Source of the DNA: Adiantum capillus-veneris | Taxonomy: Eukaryota; Streptophyta; Polypodiopsida; Polypodiales; Pteridaceae | Direction of reading: 5' to 3' | DNA length: 64,000 nucleotides | NCBI GenBank assembly: GCA_014529385.2 | Contig: CM043968.1 | Location: forward strand, 30,103,013-30,167,012 | Shown: in pieces, positions 43,886-56,850 of the stretch | Numbering within the stretch: the stretch's first letter is position 1 | Layout of the letters: each line of letters opens with the position of its first letter | Translations under genes and position numbers: made by a program | Notes under the pieces: generated by a model | Seen by the model: only the letters and a program-made list of their open reading frames with translations | Database searches by the model: none | Told to the model about the DNA's origin: nothing

Positions 43886-45411
43886 TCATTCTGTTCTTTC
43901 TGTGCCTTTAGGGCACTTCGCGGAGATATGTCCATGTTCCCCGCATCCAAAGCACTTCCCCTTTCTGATGAAGCGAGCTCTCTCCTCAGGAGTAAGCTTG
44001 GGTCGTGCATCCTTTTTCTCTGGGTTGCTCTTTTTCTTTCTACTTTCATTCCCAGAAGTCTGTTCGGCTCGTTGTGTCATGGCCTCATCCGTGGGGTAGG
44101 TCAGACTGCCAGAGTGAATGGCAAAGCCCCGCTTTGCATGACTCATCAACTCCTGAAAAGAAGCTGACTTCTGTTCCAAGCAGTGATCTCGGATCTCTGT
44201 AGGTAGACCTCTGTAGGTAGACCCAAGGTAAACCGCTCAATCTGTTCTCTGAACGAGATCTTCTTGAATGAAGAGGCGGGTAGAAAAGAGCTCCAGAATC
44301 TTTCACAATAAGCATCGATTGTATCTTTCTTGGTCATCCGAAGATGGTTCCAAGCAGCTCGTATATCTCGTTCATATTCTTGCGTCAACCAAGAAGAAAC
44401 AAAAGCTTCTTAAATTTCAACCATTTAACTGGCACAGTCTTGTTTAAAAGAAGCGTGGACCACCAAGTACAAAACATTCCCCTTAAAGTAAGAGGCAGCT
44501 CTCCGAATCTTGGAGTGCTCTGAATAGCGTCCTCCCGCGAAAGCGATGTCAAACTGTTGTATAAAAGACAAAGCCTTCGAAGCATCTGAGTATCCTGAAA
44601 AAGTATCAAACTTGATCGAGTGGCCACCTTCCTTAAACTCTCGGACTTTCGTGCTTTTATCTTCGAGAAAGTCATACTGGTTAGCTTTGTAAAAATTCTT
44701 CTTGTTCGCATAAACGTTTCCGTCATCGGAATCTGAGCTGTCTGTAGACGAGTCCTCAGTAGAAGTGTCAGTCTCTCGGCGAGATGTAGCCTTCTTTGCC
44801 TTTTTTTTGCCCTTTCCGAAGCTTTGTTTCTTGCTTCGCTTTTTACCTTTTCTGTCTTCTTCGCTCGAATCTGAAGAGCTAGAAGAACTGTCAGATGAAG
44901 AAGAAGAAGAAGAAGAAGAAGAAGAACTGGGTACTCCTTCAAATCGAACACGCTTCTTCCGTTTCTTTGCCTTGTCAAAAGTCGACTGACGACCCAAATA
45001 TCCCGGGAAGTCAATGCTTTTCATCTACTTTTTGCCGTGCTTTTTGGCTTTCTTTTGCGCGTCAAAAAGTTGGGCGATCCGTGCATCAACCACCTCTTCT
45101 AATTCCTTCTCTGAATATTTCTTGGGAGCAGAAGGTTTCTTGAGAGTGGGTTTTGGGGGTGGTGTAGTGGTTTTCTGCCACTGTTCGTGCACTTCCTAAA
45201 AAGAAGTCTCGCTCATATATTTTGCAAATTTTGGGTCCTTCGCAAAATTGAGCATCATCTTCGTTGCATCGCCGATCAATTGACGACGTGTCCATCTCTC
45301 TTTGCTCCGCCTGAGTAGGCCGAGGCGGGCCATACTCTCTGAAATCTTCGTTGTGATCCCTGCCCGCATCTCCAGATGCAGAGGGAGTCTACTGATCCTT
45401 GCGTGAAGCCA
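43886..45411 (-). pseudogene. G1 gag with poly-Ser tract and zinc knuckle
   Basis: The likely start is at 45411 (MASRKDQ, then TAG, then TPSASGDAGRDHNED). After YGPPRPTQAEQ and KELEEVVDARIAQLF comes an open frame (44425-45024): FPGYLGRQSTFDKAKKRKKR, a run of 14 Ser codons encoded mostly by (tct/ttc)n (44880-44935), acidic Ser-rich residues, KFDTFSGYSDASKALSFIQQ. Then (44146-44388) DIRAAWNHLRMTKKDTIDAY, and (43886-44179) KGKCFGCGEHGHISAKCP, a CCHC knuckle. Frameshifts separate the blocks. Confidence 0.85.
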
Positions 45412-45471
45412 TAGGTGCCGCGGAAAAAAAAAATTGGGGATCAGATTTCTCGTAGAAGAGAAATCGGTCGT

Positions 45472-45484
45472 GCTCTAATACCGC
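45472..45484 (-). other. Primer-binding site of G1, decayed
   Basis: GCGGTATTAGAGC on minus, against the LTR end ...CTGTTACA; two changes from the initiator-Met site. Confidence 0.7.
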
Positions 45485-45521
45485 TGTAACAGACTTGGAC
45501 ACTCCAAGTCAAGAATCAATC

Positions 45522-46772
45522 TGTCACAAATTGGGAGCGTACACGAGCACTTGAAAATCTGAAAATTAAAATACTTTGCAAATGTGAGAGAAGGGAGAAG
45601 ATCGACACAGTATTGGGGACCAGAAGATGGGCTGGTCCCCCCCCCGTTAAGAGTATTCTTTTATTCAGGGAGAATTCGTATACAAGCACGAGAACCCGAG
45701 GAAACCCCTCCGTTCTATAATCTTAGACCCGAAGGTCGTGCTTTCCCGTAAAGGGCTTAGGCACAAGGCCGTTCCTTCCCGTAAGGGACTTAGGCGCGAA
45801 GCCGTACTTTCCCGTAAGTGACTTAGGCGTGAAGCCGTACTTCCCGTGAAGGGCCTTCCCGTAAGACGGGAGATTCCTACAAAACAAACCACACAAACAC
45901 GCGACAACAATTCGTATGGCGAATCCACAATAGATACCTGTCGCTCTTGCGCGAGAAAAAGCGACTTCCGTGCTTCGTAGTCTCGCGATCTCTTGCGGCA
46001 GAGTCTTCTCTTGCTGACGTTGGTACCCCCTTTGAGTGAGGGCATGTGGTGCTTTTATAGCTCCCTGGCCACGGCACGAATAGCTGCTCGCGTAGAGATC
46101 GCGGCCGTTTTTTTTCTTTTTCTTTTTCTTTTTCTTTTCTTTTTTTTTTTTTGCACTGTTCTATCCGAAATAGGGAGAGAGAATTCGCTGGCTGATTTTG
46201 TTGCTTTGTCTTCTAAGTGGCTGCCCACTTATTAAGTGGGCGGCCGGCATATTTTAAAATTGGTCTGAACCTGCCCAAAAACTCAATAAAACCTTATAAG
46301 TTAAAACCAATGCATTTCACAACACTTCCCAGGCGTCCCTGGATGCAACCACATGCACGAATGCAATGCAAACATAGATTCCTCGCGGGAAAGCGTCTGC
46401 CTTCCCGCGATTGTTCCTGCTTTTCATAAAAAGCTTCATTGAACCCATCTTTATTCTTGTGCTTGCGTTCTTACGCGTATTTTCTTACGCAGTTCGGATT
46501 TCCTCCTTAGCCTACAAGATGCCCCCTTACTGATGCACCCGTCACCCATCATGTGACGCATCAGGGGCACTCGTAACCAGGCCCTTTCCACCGAACGTAC
46601 GGAAACTCCTTCGCGATGTTTACCGTCACCCATCAAATGACACATCAGAGTTGTCCATTCCTGATGGCAGTTCCTGTAGCTACAATCTTTTAACAGTTCT
46701 TAGTGCACATAATAAAATATCCTAAAAAAGAAATTAATCATTAAAAATAAGAAAATAGTCCAATTAGCAACA
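45522..46772. mobile_element. Solo LTR, family A, with 5-bp target duplication
   Basis: Starts TGTCACAAATTGG and ends TTAGCAACA, 1251 bp, flanked by CAATC at 45517-45521 and 46773-46777. Homologous in inverse orientation to 6171-7895. Contains a C tract (45634-45643), a 33-bp tandem repeat (45734-45866) and T-rich tract (46108-46151). The sense strand is uncertain, since both ends read TG...CA. Confidence 0.9.
45734..45866. repeat. 33-bp tandem repeat, four units
   Basis: Units start at 45734, 45767, 45801 and 45834, built on 'ccgtactttcccgtaaggga' and 'cttaggcg'. They lie inside the family-A LTR, upstream of a TATA-like 'cttttatagctcc' (46051). Confidence 0.85.
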
Positions 46773-46874
46773 CAATCGCGACAGCACCAAATAACCGCTT
46801 CAAAACAATTCACAGATCACAATAGATTTGCACTGGCCCGGCGGAGTTCCGTGCCTAGAAATATTGGCCCCAAA

Positions 46875-47500
46875 GACGCCATGATGCCCGAGGGAAGAGT
46901 CATGCAGGTTGTGGTGAACCAAGCTGTTGCAAGAAGAACCTGATTCACCACAAGGGCTCTTCCAATCAAAGAAAAATGCAAGGATGATCAATGGCAAAGT
47001 TTCTTCCTGATGGACTGTTGCACAGGCGCAAACTGTTGCTCAACAAACACATCAATCCCCACATGGAAACCCAAATATCTACAAGTCTGCCCTATAGGTG
47101 GCCAAGTGAAATTATCTTGTGCACCCCAGTCACAATCTTCATCTACTCCTACTAGAAAGCCAAAAGACTTGTGCCAGTTTATGAGAGCACCACTGGCCAT
47201 GCGGAAGGTAGCAAGAGCATCCCATAGACTGTCTAAGGTGGGTGTGTCATATCGAACAAAGAGCATAGTGTCATCAGCATATCCCTGATCCAACAAATTT
47301 GGCAAGTCAACCAATGGCGTAGCAAGACATCTCAATTTTGGGGTTCTTTGGTGCAAGAAGAGAGACATGACCTCCGCAAAAAACAGAAAGTAGGCACCCA
47401 GGAGACATCCTTGGTGAACTGAACGAGATAGAGAAAAGGGGTGTCCAATATGGCCCCTGATCGTGACAGCACTGGAAGCAATATAGTATAATGTAGATGC
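46875..47500 (-). pseudogene. LINE L3 reverse-transcriptase fragment
   Basis: Minus strand, high to low: VHQGCLLGAYFLFFAEVMSL (motif B, about 47330-47420), LLDQGYADDTMLFVRYDT (catalytic YADD, about 47250-47290), LINWHKSFGFLVG, RYLGFHVGID, then LIGRALVVNQVLLATAW and FTTCMTLPSGI (thumb, 46870-46960). One or two frameshifts. Left end abuts the truncated G1 LTR; right end is a (CT)n tract. It could be the RT half of the LINE type whose ORF1 and endonuclease are at 10031-13655, but that is inference. Confidence 0.88.
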
Positions 47501-49044
<1,544 letters not shown>

Positions 49045-49054
49045 CGTGGGTGGT

Positions 49055-49466
49055 ACTCAGGGCTAAATAACACATAGTATTAAGGAGGGGGGTAAGGGGA
49101 TCGAGGGCAGAAAAGTGCGCGCACGAAAATCGGAGAGGTTACAGTCGTAGATGGGCACTTAAAAACTAAACCGGCCACAGACTAAACCCGACCACAGATT
49201 AAACCCGGGCAGCGTCTATATTTTAATAATAAAACCCCAAAAATCCGGGTCATGGATACAACATGTGCGCGCGGGTGGGATGGTTACCCCATGCGTCACA
49301 ATCTGGGCGACGAGGCCCTGGGTTCAAATCGAGTCGCCGCTCGGGTTCCTTTTCGCGTTGACTTTCCGCGCGTCCGGGTTTAATCTGCCTCGGGCTTCCC
49401 GCATCCACTTCCGCGCCGTCGATCCCCTTACCCCCCCCCTCTTTAATGTTATGTGTCACTTAGTGT
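49055..49466. mobile_element. Short terminal-inverted-repeat element (MITE, Mutator-like)
   Basis: About 412 bp. The left end (ctaaataacacatagtatta then ggaggggggtaaggggatcga) is mirrored at the right end (tcgatccccttacccccccc then tttaatgttatgtgtcactt), about 40 bp of inverted repeat. Both sides carry the identical 10-mer CGTGGGTGGT (49045-49054 and 49467-49476). A 9-10-bp duplication fits Mutator-type transposition. No transposase, so non-autonomous. Confidence 0.85.
49268..49342 (+). other. tRNA-like segment inside the MITE
   Basis: 'gggtgggatggttacc' resembles an A box and 'gggttcaaatcgag' a B box of a Pol III promoter, about 50 bp apart. No clean cloverleaf can be drawn. Possibly captured tRNA or SINE sequence. 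Confidence 0.35.
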
Positions 49467-49476
49467 CGTGGGTGGT

Positions 49477-52149
49477 GGGTCTTGCTATACAAGTTGTAGC
49501 AATGAATGATTATGGGCTCAATTATTTAGGACTAAAGTAACACATTGGCTAGCAACTGTATGCAAAGAAACTAGGATATATATAGTTCGGTATCAACTAT
49601 TTAGGACTAAAGTAAAGATGCACAAGGTGCATTCACTACTATAATACGTTATATGCATTGGCTAGCGACCGTATGCAAAGAATTCGTGTCTGATTAATAT
49701 GTACAGATGCTGATCGATATCGAGTGTGTAGTTTTGAAAACAACTTACAAGTAAACCAAACTAAAGGAAGCAATGTGCAAAATTCTAAAACACGCAAATG
49801 GATAAAGCATCAATGGATTGCAATAAGAAATGAAGTACTTTACTAACCTGCAATGTTGTACAGGTGTTTTTTGTTGTCCAAGCTACACGTCGATCTTGGA
49901 GTCAAGCTATAGAAAAGCAATGTGAATAGTTAAACATTTCGTCTTGCAATGAAGCGCAACAGATTGAAAATGCTAAGTATACAGTGCACGTCATGCAAAA
50001 GTGCCATACAAAAGTATGGTGGAAAGTTGGCATTATGGTCTCTCCAAAAATAATAAGGAACGTAAGTCGTGTCCTGTCTCGTAGCATTTATGTGTTGCGT
50101 CAAGCAAACGTATAGGCATAGGGAACTGCATGCAGATAATGGACCTTGCAGTGTTGTCAAGCTGGAGTTGTGGTTACGCAGTCAAAACGTCCATTGTTGT
50201 GAATATGTCCTTTCTGTCATACTAAAAATAGGAGTCAACACAAATACAAAAGTGCAAGAGATAGATTAAAGTTGCACCAAAAAAACGTATAGGTATAGGG
50301 AATTGGATGCAGATAACAGACCTTGTAGTGTTGTCAAGCGAGAGTTGTGGTTGTGCAGTTAAACGTCCACCGTTGTGAATATATGTCCTTTCTGTCACAC
50401 ATAAAATGGGAGTTAACACAAATACAAAAGATGCAAGAGATAGATTAAAGTTAAAGAGAAGCGGATGTAACTTTATGTTATATGTCATAGACTGCGTAGG
50501 GCTTATTGTAGTGATGAGTTGATAGTTTGAAAGCCAGTGGAAGCTATCAAAGCATGTCGCTACCATGAATCATCCTATAAATTCCTATCTCAATCCTTAG
50601 CAACTCTATTCTTCTGAAAATGTAGCTGCTACCGAGGAGATGACGGTGTCAAGCTTGTCCAAATTCTATCACATCTTTTCTCACCCGTACCGAATTGTAT
50701 GCACAAAAGCCCTCGAGCTGTGTTATATTCAAACGGTGCTACAACTGGTTGCCATCATGTTGCCTGTTGTTTCAGCCACCCCCTCTTTTGTCCACTGCTC
50801 CAAAGTAGCCCAAGCTATGCTATCACTACATATGCCTCTTGGAGGAACCACATTAGATCTTTGTTGCCTTACCCAACATAGTCGTTGCCATGTCACCATT
50901 TCTCTCCATTTGGGATGGTCTAGGCTTAGGTTGTGCCATAGGCCTTTTGTTCACCCATCATCTCCCAATTGGACTCATTGAATGCGTGTAGCCTCAAACA
51001 ACCTAGAGCTCTTGCTTTGTGAGCCCAAGCCACCCCTTATCTAGCTACCCATGAAGATAAAGCACCAAAACACAAAGTACTTGTAGGTTCAATTTTGAGA
51101 GCAATACTTCGAGCAAGGTGTGGTATTTGGCAAATCTTCCCTTATTCTGCACCCTTGGTGGCTCACACACTTGATTGCAAAACTATTGCGTTGCCGCTAT
51201 AGCGGCCTCCTTGTGCTCCAAAAAAGAACATTGCACTTCTTTTCTCTGTTCATCATTCTTATACAAAATCCTAGCATTGTCTTTTTTTTACTACTTGTTT
51301 ATCTTTTTCTGTAGAGTTTCTTCCAACAATATCCAACCCTATTCCTTTTCTTTACCCTCCTCCCTACACAAAACAAGCAGCGCTGTTATGCCACTTGCCC
51401 TCCTCCTTTGTAGACGTCGCTCGTCCTCCTCCTCTGCCAACGCTATTTCAGAAGTCATTTTTATTCTATTGACGGCGCTCTTTGCCCCATCAATAGTAGC
51501 ATGATGTTCTACTCTTCTCCCCGTCCTCTGCAAAACCGCTAGTGCTCCCTTCATAGACTTGCTCATGCCATCGACTCATCAGCTCTCTGAAAATGTTGCT
51601 CGCACTATTTTTTTGAAGCTACTTGTTGTTTTCACTGCACTATCCGCTTTTTTAATATACTATTATTAAAAAGCACGCTTGAGGTTCTTGGCCATGCTAT
51701 TAGGCTTGAGGGCAGTGGCCTAGATCATGCCAAAGGGCCACCTCCTGGCTCAAGAATTAAAAAAACTTACCAAAGTAAAGATCAAGCAGGTTTGTAAGTC
51801 GACCGAGAACATAAAGTGAAAAGGCCAGCATTTTAGTTTTGGGGGGACGTTCAAATTTCACATTGTCGTATGATGATAGGATGGTACTCTTGGTGCCGGC
51901 TAAAGGGATGACATAGAGAAAATTGTTGAAAGGTAGTGGACATGGTGCCATGGTGGTACATAGAAAGGATTTGCGCAATGCTTGAAAGAGTCTTGCCACC
52001 AGTCAAGCCATGTGAAAATGTAATGTCCATCACAAGTGTCATGACTCATGGGCCACATCACGTTGGTTTTTTATGTGATTTGATCACAGGTATCATGCAT
52101 GTATGCACGTAAGAACAGACTCGAAAAAATTTGGGTCTCAGTTTGCCCG
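49477..52149. other. No supported gene
   Basis: AT-rich with small internal repeats: 'ggctagcaactgtatgcaaagaa' words near 49547 and 49659, 'atttaggactaaagtaa' near 49522 and 49597, and the duplication at 50106-50456. None of the open frames carries a motif I know. Confidence 0.45.
50106..50456. repeat. Diverged tandem duplication, period 177 bp
   Basis: Units start 'aaacgtataggcataggg' at 50106 and 'aaacgtataggtataggg' at 50283; both run through 'atgtcctttctgtca', 'acacaaatacaaaag' and 'gcaagagatagattaaagt'. Confidence 0.88.
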
Positions 52150-52299
52150 TGATCATTGAAGACCTCTGGGGAGTCGATGCTGCTCCAACCCTTGGGGGCA
52201 AAGATTCCCACAGTATTTAACATATTGCATACATCCATGGTGGTCCTCTACCACCTTAGTGATCGTATTGGGAATGACTGCCCTCCTCCTCTACTTGGT

Positions 52300-52419
52300 G
52301 ATGCATCCAAAAATGTCAAATTTCTCCGGGTCAGATGCCACCATCACCTCCTTCAATCTCTCCTCGCATTCTCTCTCTACTTCAAACACCATCGAGGCTT
52401 CCTGGCCCTGCCATGTTTG
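52300..52419 (-). pseudogene. PPR-type coding fragment, downstream part (split by copia Z)
   Basis: On minus, from the edge of the copia element: KHGRARKASMVFEVERECEE, then RLKEVMVASDPEKFDIFGC. Joined to the other flank across the duplicated GTTTG it restores LVDMYAK-HGRARKASMVF, the usual PPR helix pair (VDMYAKCGxxxxAxxVF). After this the PPR pattern is lost and a stop follows at about 52291. Confidence 0.6.
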
Positions 52420-52645
52420 TGTTACCATATACATGTAGTAGTGACGTGTGTGAACACATTTAGGACCGTCGGGGCATTTTTTCCCTCGTAGGAGGTTTCC
52501 CCTTGTGCATTGTTTATACATCCATCACTCTAGGGCTATCTGATCTTTCCATTGCACACTAAGTAATATACTCTCTATTGTGTGCCTTGATATTTCTTCA
52601 TCTTCTCCAAGTTGTGTGTGTTTTCCTTTAACCCTAATTCCAACA
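52420..52645 (+). repeat. Copia Z 5' LTR
   Basis: TGTTACCATATACATG to ATTCCAACA. TATA-like 'gtttatacatcc' near 52510. Confidence 0.92.
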
Positions 52646-52646
52646 A

Positions 52647-52658
52647 TTGGTATCGGAG
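52647..52658 (+). other. Primer-binding site of copia Z
   Basis: TTGGTATCGGAG one base after the LTR; initiator-Met type with an A-to-G change. Confidence 0.85.
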
Positions 52659-52903
52659 AAGGTTGCATCCTCCCAGGCTTAGTCGCCAACAGCTCCAACA
52701 CACACCTACTGACTTTCTCCGATTTCTGTGAGCTTTGGCAAGCGTTCGCTCAGATTTTTCATTATGTGCAAAAATTTTGTCAGTGTCGTTTTTAGCATAA
52801 CAAGTCTCTTACAGTTTCTATGATTTGTGCTATATAGCACATGTTGTTCCCGCTTTCTTTCTCCTCTTTTCGTACAGTTTTCACATCAGGTAAAGCATTT
52901 ACC

Positions 52904-53975
52904 ATGGCTGACAACAACACAGATGTATTCAAGATGTTTGTTGTTGAGGACATATTGGATGGGGATAATTACCCTATGTGGGCTTATACGATGCAACGTG
53001 TTCTTATGTCAAAGGGAGTTTGGAACATTGTGCATGACATTGATGTATGTCCTGGTTCTCAGGATAAAGGCGATGTTGAGGATGTCAGGTCTTGCTGCAA
53101 GGATTTCTACTGTTAGAGTTGTTTTGCCTATGGTTGAGCAAGCTTGTTGGGATATAAAAGATACGTAGTCTCATGAATTGATTGCGTTGTCTATGGAGTG
53201 CACTATTACTCCCCACATTCGTTCAATGAAATCTGCAAAACAGGCTTGGGATATTCTGACTGGTCTTTATGCAAGTCACAATGAGGCAAAAATTGCATTG
53301 TTACATAAAGAGCTGGAGTCGAAGATTATGGATGAGGAAGATGACATATACACTTTCCTTGTTGGTGTCAAGGATATCAATGAGCAACTTATTTCTACAA
53401 GTGAAGTCATTTATGATAGTTCCCTTGTGTAGACTATTCTTGATTCTTTGCTAGATTCTTACCAGACTTTTGCTAGTACTTGGAGACTTATGACCCAAGG
53501 AAATCTTGAAGTTGTCAAGTTTGATGCATTATGCACAATGCTGTTGCAAGAGTCACTTTATAAAAAAAAGGGGACTAGACAACGTGCAATTGAACATGCC
53601 TTTATTACTGCTCAAAGAAAAGGTGGTAACAGCAATGTAGCCACTTCTCATGGTTCTTCTAAGAGTGATAAATCACATGTTTCTAATGCTTCTATTGGCA
53701 GCAATTCGTCTGGGAATTCTAGTGATAAGGATGCATTGCCATTATCGCAAAGCTAATGATCACTTGATCAAGCAGTGTCCTAAGTTGAAGGCCAAAGAGG
53801 CTAAGAAGAAAGAGGTTGGTTCCACTGCAAATGTTAATGATCACTCGATCAAGTAGTGTCCAAAGTTGAAGGCCAAAGAGGCTCAGAAGAAAGAGGCTGG
53901 TTCCACTACAAATGCAGCTATTGTTGAGTCTTCTGTAAAAGGAGGCTGTGATGTTGATGTTGATGTAGAATGGGC
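52904..53975 (+). pseudogene. Copia Z gag
   Basis: Start ATG at 52904: MADNNTDVFKMFVVEDILDG, DNYPMWAYTMQRVLMSKGVW, then frame changes. 53178-53432: IALSMECTITPHIRSMKSAK, QAWDILTGLYASHNEAKIAL (UBN2-type gag). 53448-53756 continues with a Ser/Asn-rich tail. A degraded knuckle lies at 53735-53790, its second half duplicated (81-bp units at 53755 and 53836). Confidence 0.88.
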
Positions 53976-53980
53976 TTTTA

Positions 53981-54520
53981 GTGCAATGCACGGATGATCC
54001 TAATGTCCATGATGCATGTTTATCAGTTGTTGCTGCAGATGCTCAAGTGTGGTACTTTGATAGTGGTTCTACAAAGCACATTACCTGTCATCATGACTTG
54101 TTTACCTCTCTCGAGGATGTCCCTCATGGGAATTCAGTCAATTGTGCCAACAATGCCTCTTATCCGGTCATCAAGGGAGTTGGAAAGATTGTGCTTATTG
54201 CTGCAAATGGCAGTTCTTTCACACTTGTTGATGCATTGTATGTACCTAGGATCAAGAAGAATCTTTTGTTTGTATATGCACTTGCTAGACCTAGTCTTGT
54301 AGTCAAATTTGTGGATGTATGCACCTAGGATCAAGAAGAATCTTTTGTTTGTATATGCACTCGCTAGACCTTGTCTTGTAGTCAAATTTGTGGATGACAG
54401 ATGTACATCACTGATCTCAATTTCGATGATGAAATTGTTGCATCTGGCATTTTATGTCATGGGTTGTATAAGCTCACTTTATATGACAAGTGTGGGTAAA
54501 ATTTTGCAAATGCAGTTGTG
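53981..54520 (+). pseudogene. Copia Z protease
   Basis: VWYFDSGSTKHITCHHDLF keeps the D-S-G active site; then VIKGVGKIVLIAANGSSF and ALYVPRIKKNLLFVYALA. The last part is tandemly duplicated with a 79-bp period (54245 and 54324), which breaks the frame. Confidence 0.88.
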
Positions 54521-55330
54521 AATTCTAAGGCTGTTTTAGATGCAAAACTTTGGCATGCATGTTTTAGGCATCTGAATTTTACCAGTTTGTTGTGTTTGCA
54601 TAAATCTGATATGGTTGCTTCTTTGCGCCTCTTGAAACATGCAGAGTTCGAAGGTTCCAAAGGATGGTTCAGTTAGGGCCACATGCAGGTTGTAGCTTGT
54701 GCATAGTGATGTTTGTGGGCCCATACTCCATCCTTGGGCAATTACCTTTACTTTGTGACTTTCATTGATGGTTACTCCAGACATGTATGGGTATATCCGC
54801 TTAAAGCGAATTCCGAAGTATTTATGTGCTTCAAACAATTTTTGGCTATGGTTGAAAATGTCTCAAAATGTACTATGAGCACCCTCCATTTCAATCGAGG
54901 GGGGGAGTATATGTCTCATGAGTTAAATGCATTTTTTGGCTAGTCATGGTATAAAACACCAATGTACAGTGCCTTATTTGCCTCAGCAAAATGGTATTGT
55001 TGAGAGGAAAATAGGTCACTTACTAAAATGGCACGATGTATGGGCAAGAGTCAAGCTTTGCTGCATTTGTTTTGGCTTGAGGCCATCATGTGTGCCATGT
55101 ATGTACTAAACAAGTGTCCTACGAAAGCTTTTCAATATGACTCCATATGAAGCATGGCATGATAGAAAGCCTTCTATTGAGCACATGCGTGTTTTTGGCT
55201 ATTTGGTATATGCTTTGGTGCCACAAACACAGCATAGGAAATTAAATGATAAGGTTGTCAAATGTATTTTTGTTGATTATAGTGCTGAAAGCAAAGGTTA
55301 CAGCTTGTATCATCCGTAAACAAAGTGTAT
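54521..55330 (+). pseudogene. Copia Z integrase
   Basis: LWHACFRHLNFTSLLCLHK (zinc region), HSDVCGP (first Asp, about 54703-54722), a shift, NYLYFVTFIDGYSRHVWVYP, then STLHFNRGGEYMSHEL where the second catalytic Asp reads Asn, and YLPQQNGIVERKIG with the Glu. MTPYEAWHDRKPSIEHMRVF follows at 55137. At least three shifts or stops. As written it cannot integrate. Confidence 0.88.
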
Positions 55331-56850
55331 CTTGGTCTCACAAGATGTTGTGTTTGTAGAAGATTTCGTTCAGCCCTTGCTGTCATGTACTAGAGACAGT
55401 AATGTAAGCTCACGCGACATTTATGACACTTTGTTGCCTCTTTTTAGTGGTAAAAGTTTGAATGTAAATTACAATGAGGCAAATGTACAGCCTATGGGGG
55501 TTTTTGAAAATGTTACAGATCAGCCTATTACTGACGCAGATGTACATGATGTACTTGATGAGGAAAGGGCTAAGAATGAGCAGGCTAGAGGTATGCCTAA
55601 ATGACTGGTGCATACTTTGCGTGACAATAAATTGGATGCTCCTTTGTCTAGTCGTACTCCTCCCCATGCATCTTATGCATCATATTGTTATGCTTTGGCT
55701 ATGTCTAGCTTACAGGATGTTGAGGAATCTTTGTCTTTTAATGAAGCACAGAATTCAAAAAATTGGATGGCTGCCATGCAATCAGAATATGATGCACTTA
55801 TAGAAAATGACACATGGACTTTATGTGATTTGCCTCCTGGAAAATTGGCCATTGGTATGAAGTGGATTTACAAGTTGAAATGCAAGTCGGATGGTGAGAT
55901 TGATCGTCATAAGGCTCGACATGTTGCAAAAGGTTATGCATAGCAGCAAGGCATAGATTATGAAGAGACTTTTGCTCCCACTTGTCGTATGACTACTTTG
56001 CATTTTCTATGTGCATTGGCAGCTCACTTTGGTTGGGATGTACATCAATCATACACTGTTACTGCTTTCTTGAATGGTGACATATTTGAGGAAGTTTATG
56101 TAACGCAACCTCACGGTTTTGTCAAGAAAGGACAAGAGGATAAAGTATGCAAATATAAGAAAGCTTTGTATGGGTTGAAGCAATCTCCTCGTGCTTGGTA
56201 TGAGAAGGTTGACACTCATTTGGTGAGGCTCTCGTAAAAGTCCAACAGAAAGCACATTGTATGTAAAGCATGAGGGTAATGTACTTCTCATTGTGGTTCT
56301 GTATGTAGATGATTTGCTTATCATTGGACCAAATGAGATACATATTGCTAAATTTAAGGCTGATTTGATTGCTACTTTCAAGATGAAAGATTTGGGACTA
56401 TTGCATCATTACTTGGGTATACAATTTAAGCAGTTTGATGGTGGTATTGCCTTGTGTCAAAAAAGTTACATAGAGACATTGCTATGTAAGTTTGGACTTG
56501 AGGATTGCAAATGTATTTCCACTCCCATGGAAATAGGTTTGAAATTGAGTCTTCATGATGCAAGTGATCCTGCCGATGTCACTCTTTACCAAACTGTTGT
56601 TGGCTGCCTCATTTATGCATGCAACACGAGGCCGGATATTCAGTTTACAATCTCACAGGTCAACAGGTTCATGCATAGCCCAGGGTCTAAGCATTGGTAT
56701 GCCGTCAAGAGGATTTTTTTGCTACTTGAGTGGCACTTTATATCTTGGCTTGTTTTATCCCAAGGGGGGGATCATTGCCGCCAGACTTACATGCCTTTCC
56801 AGATTCAGATTGGGCTGATTGTTTTGACACACGAGTGTCCACAAGTGGTT
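55331..56850 (+). pseudogene. Copia Z reverse transcriptase
   Basis: NWMAAMQSEYDALIENDTW, MKWIYKLKCKSDGEIDRHKA, a [59 protein letters not shown], a shift near 56235, then LLIVVLYVDDLLIIG (catalytic YVDD at about 56300), MKDLGLLHHYLGIQFKQF, YQTVVGCLIYACNTRPDI. Strong copia-type RT; two lesions. Confidence 0.92.

Larger units (their letters stand above)
45485..46874 (-). mobile_element. Family-G LTR (5' LTR of G1), split and truncated
   Basis: Only 45485-45521 and 46773-46874 belong to the LTR; they join as in 40173-40310. The gap is filled by a solo LTR. At 46874 the LTR stops within the box ('ggccccaaagac') and LINE sequence follows. Confidence 0.85.
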
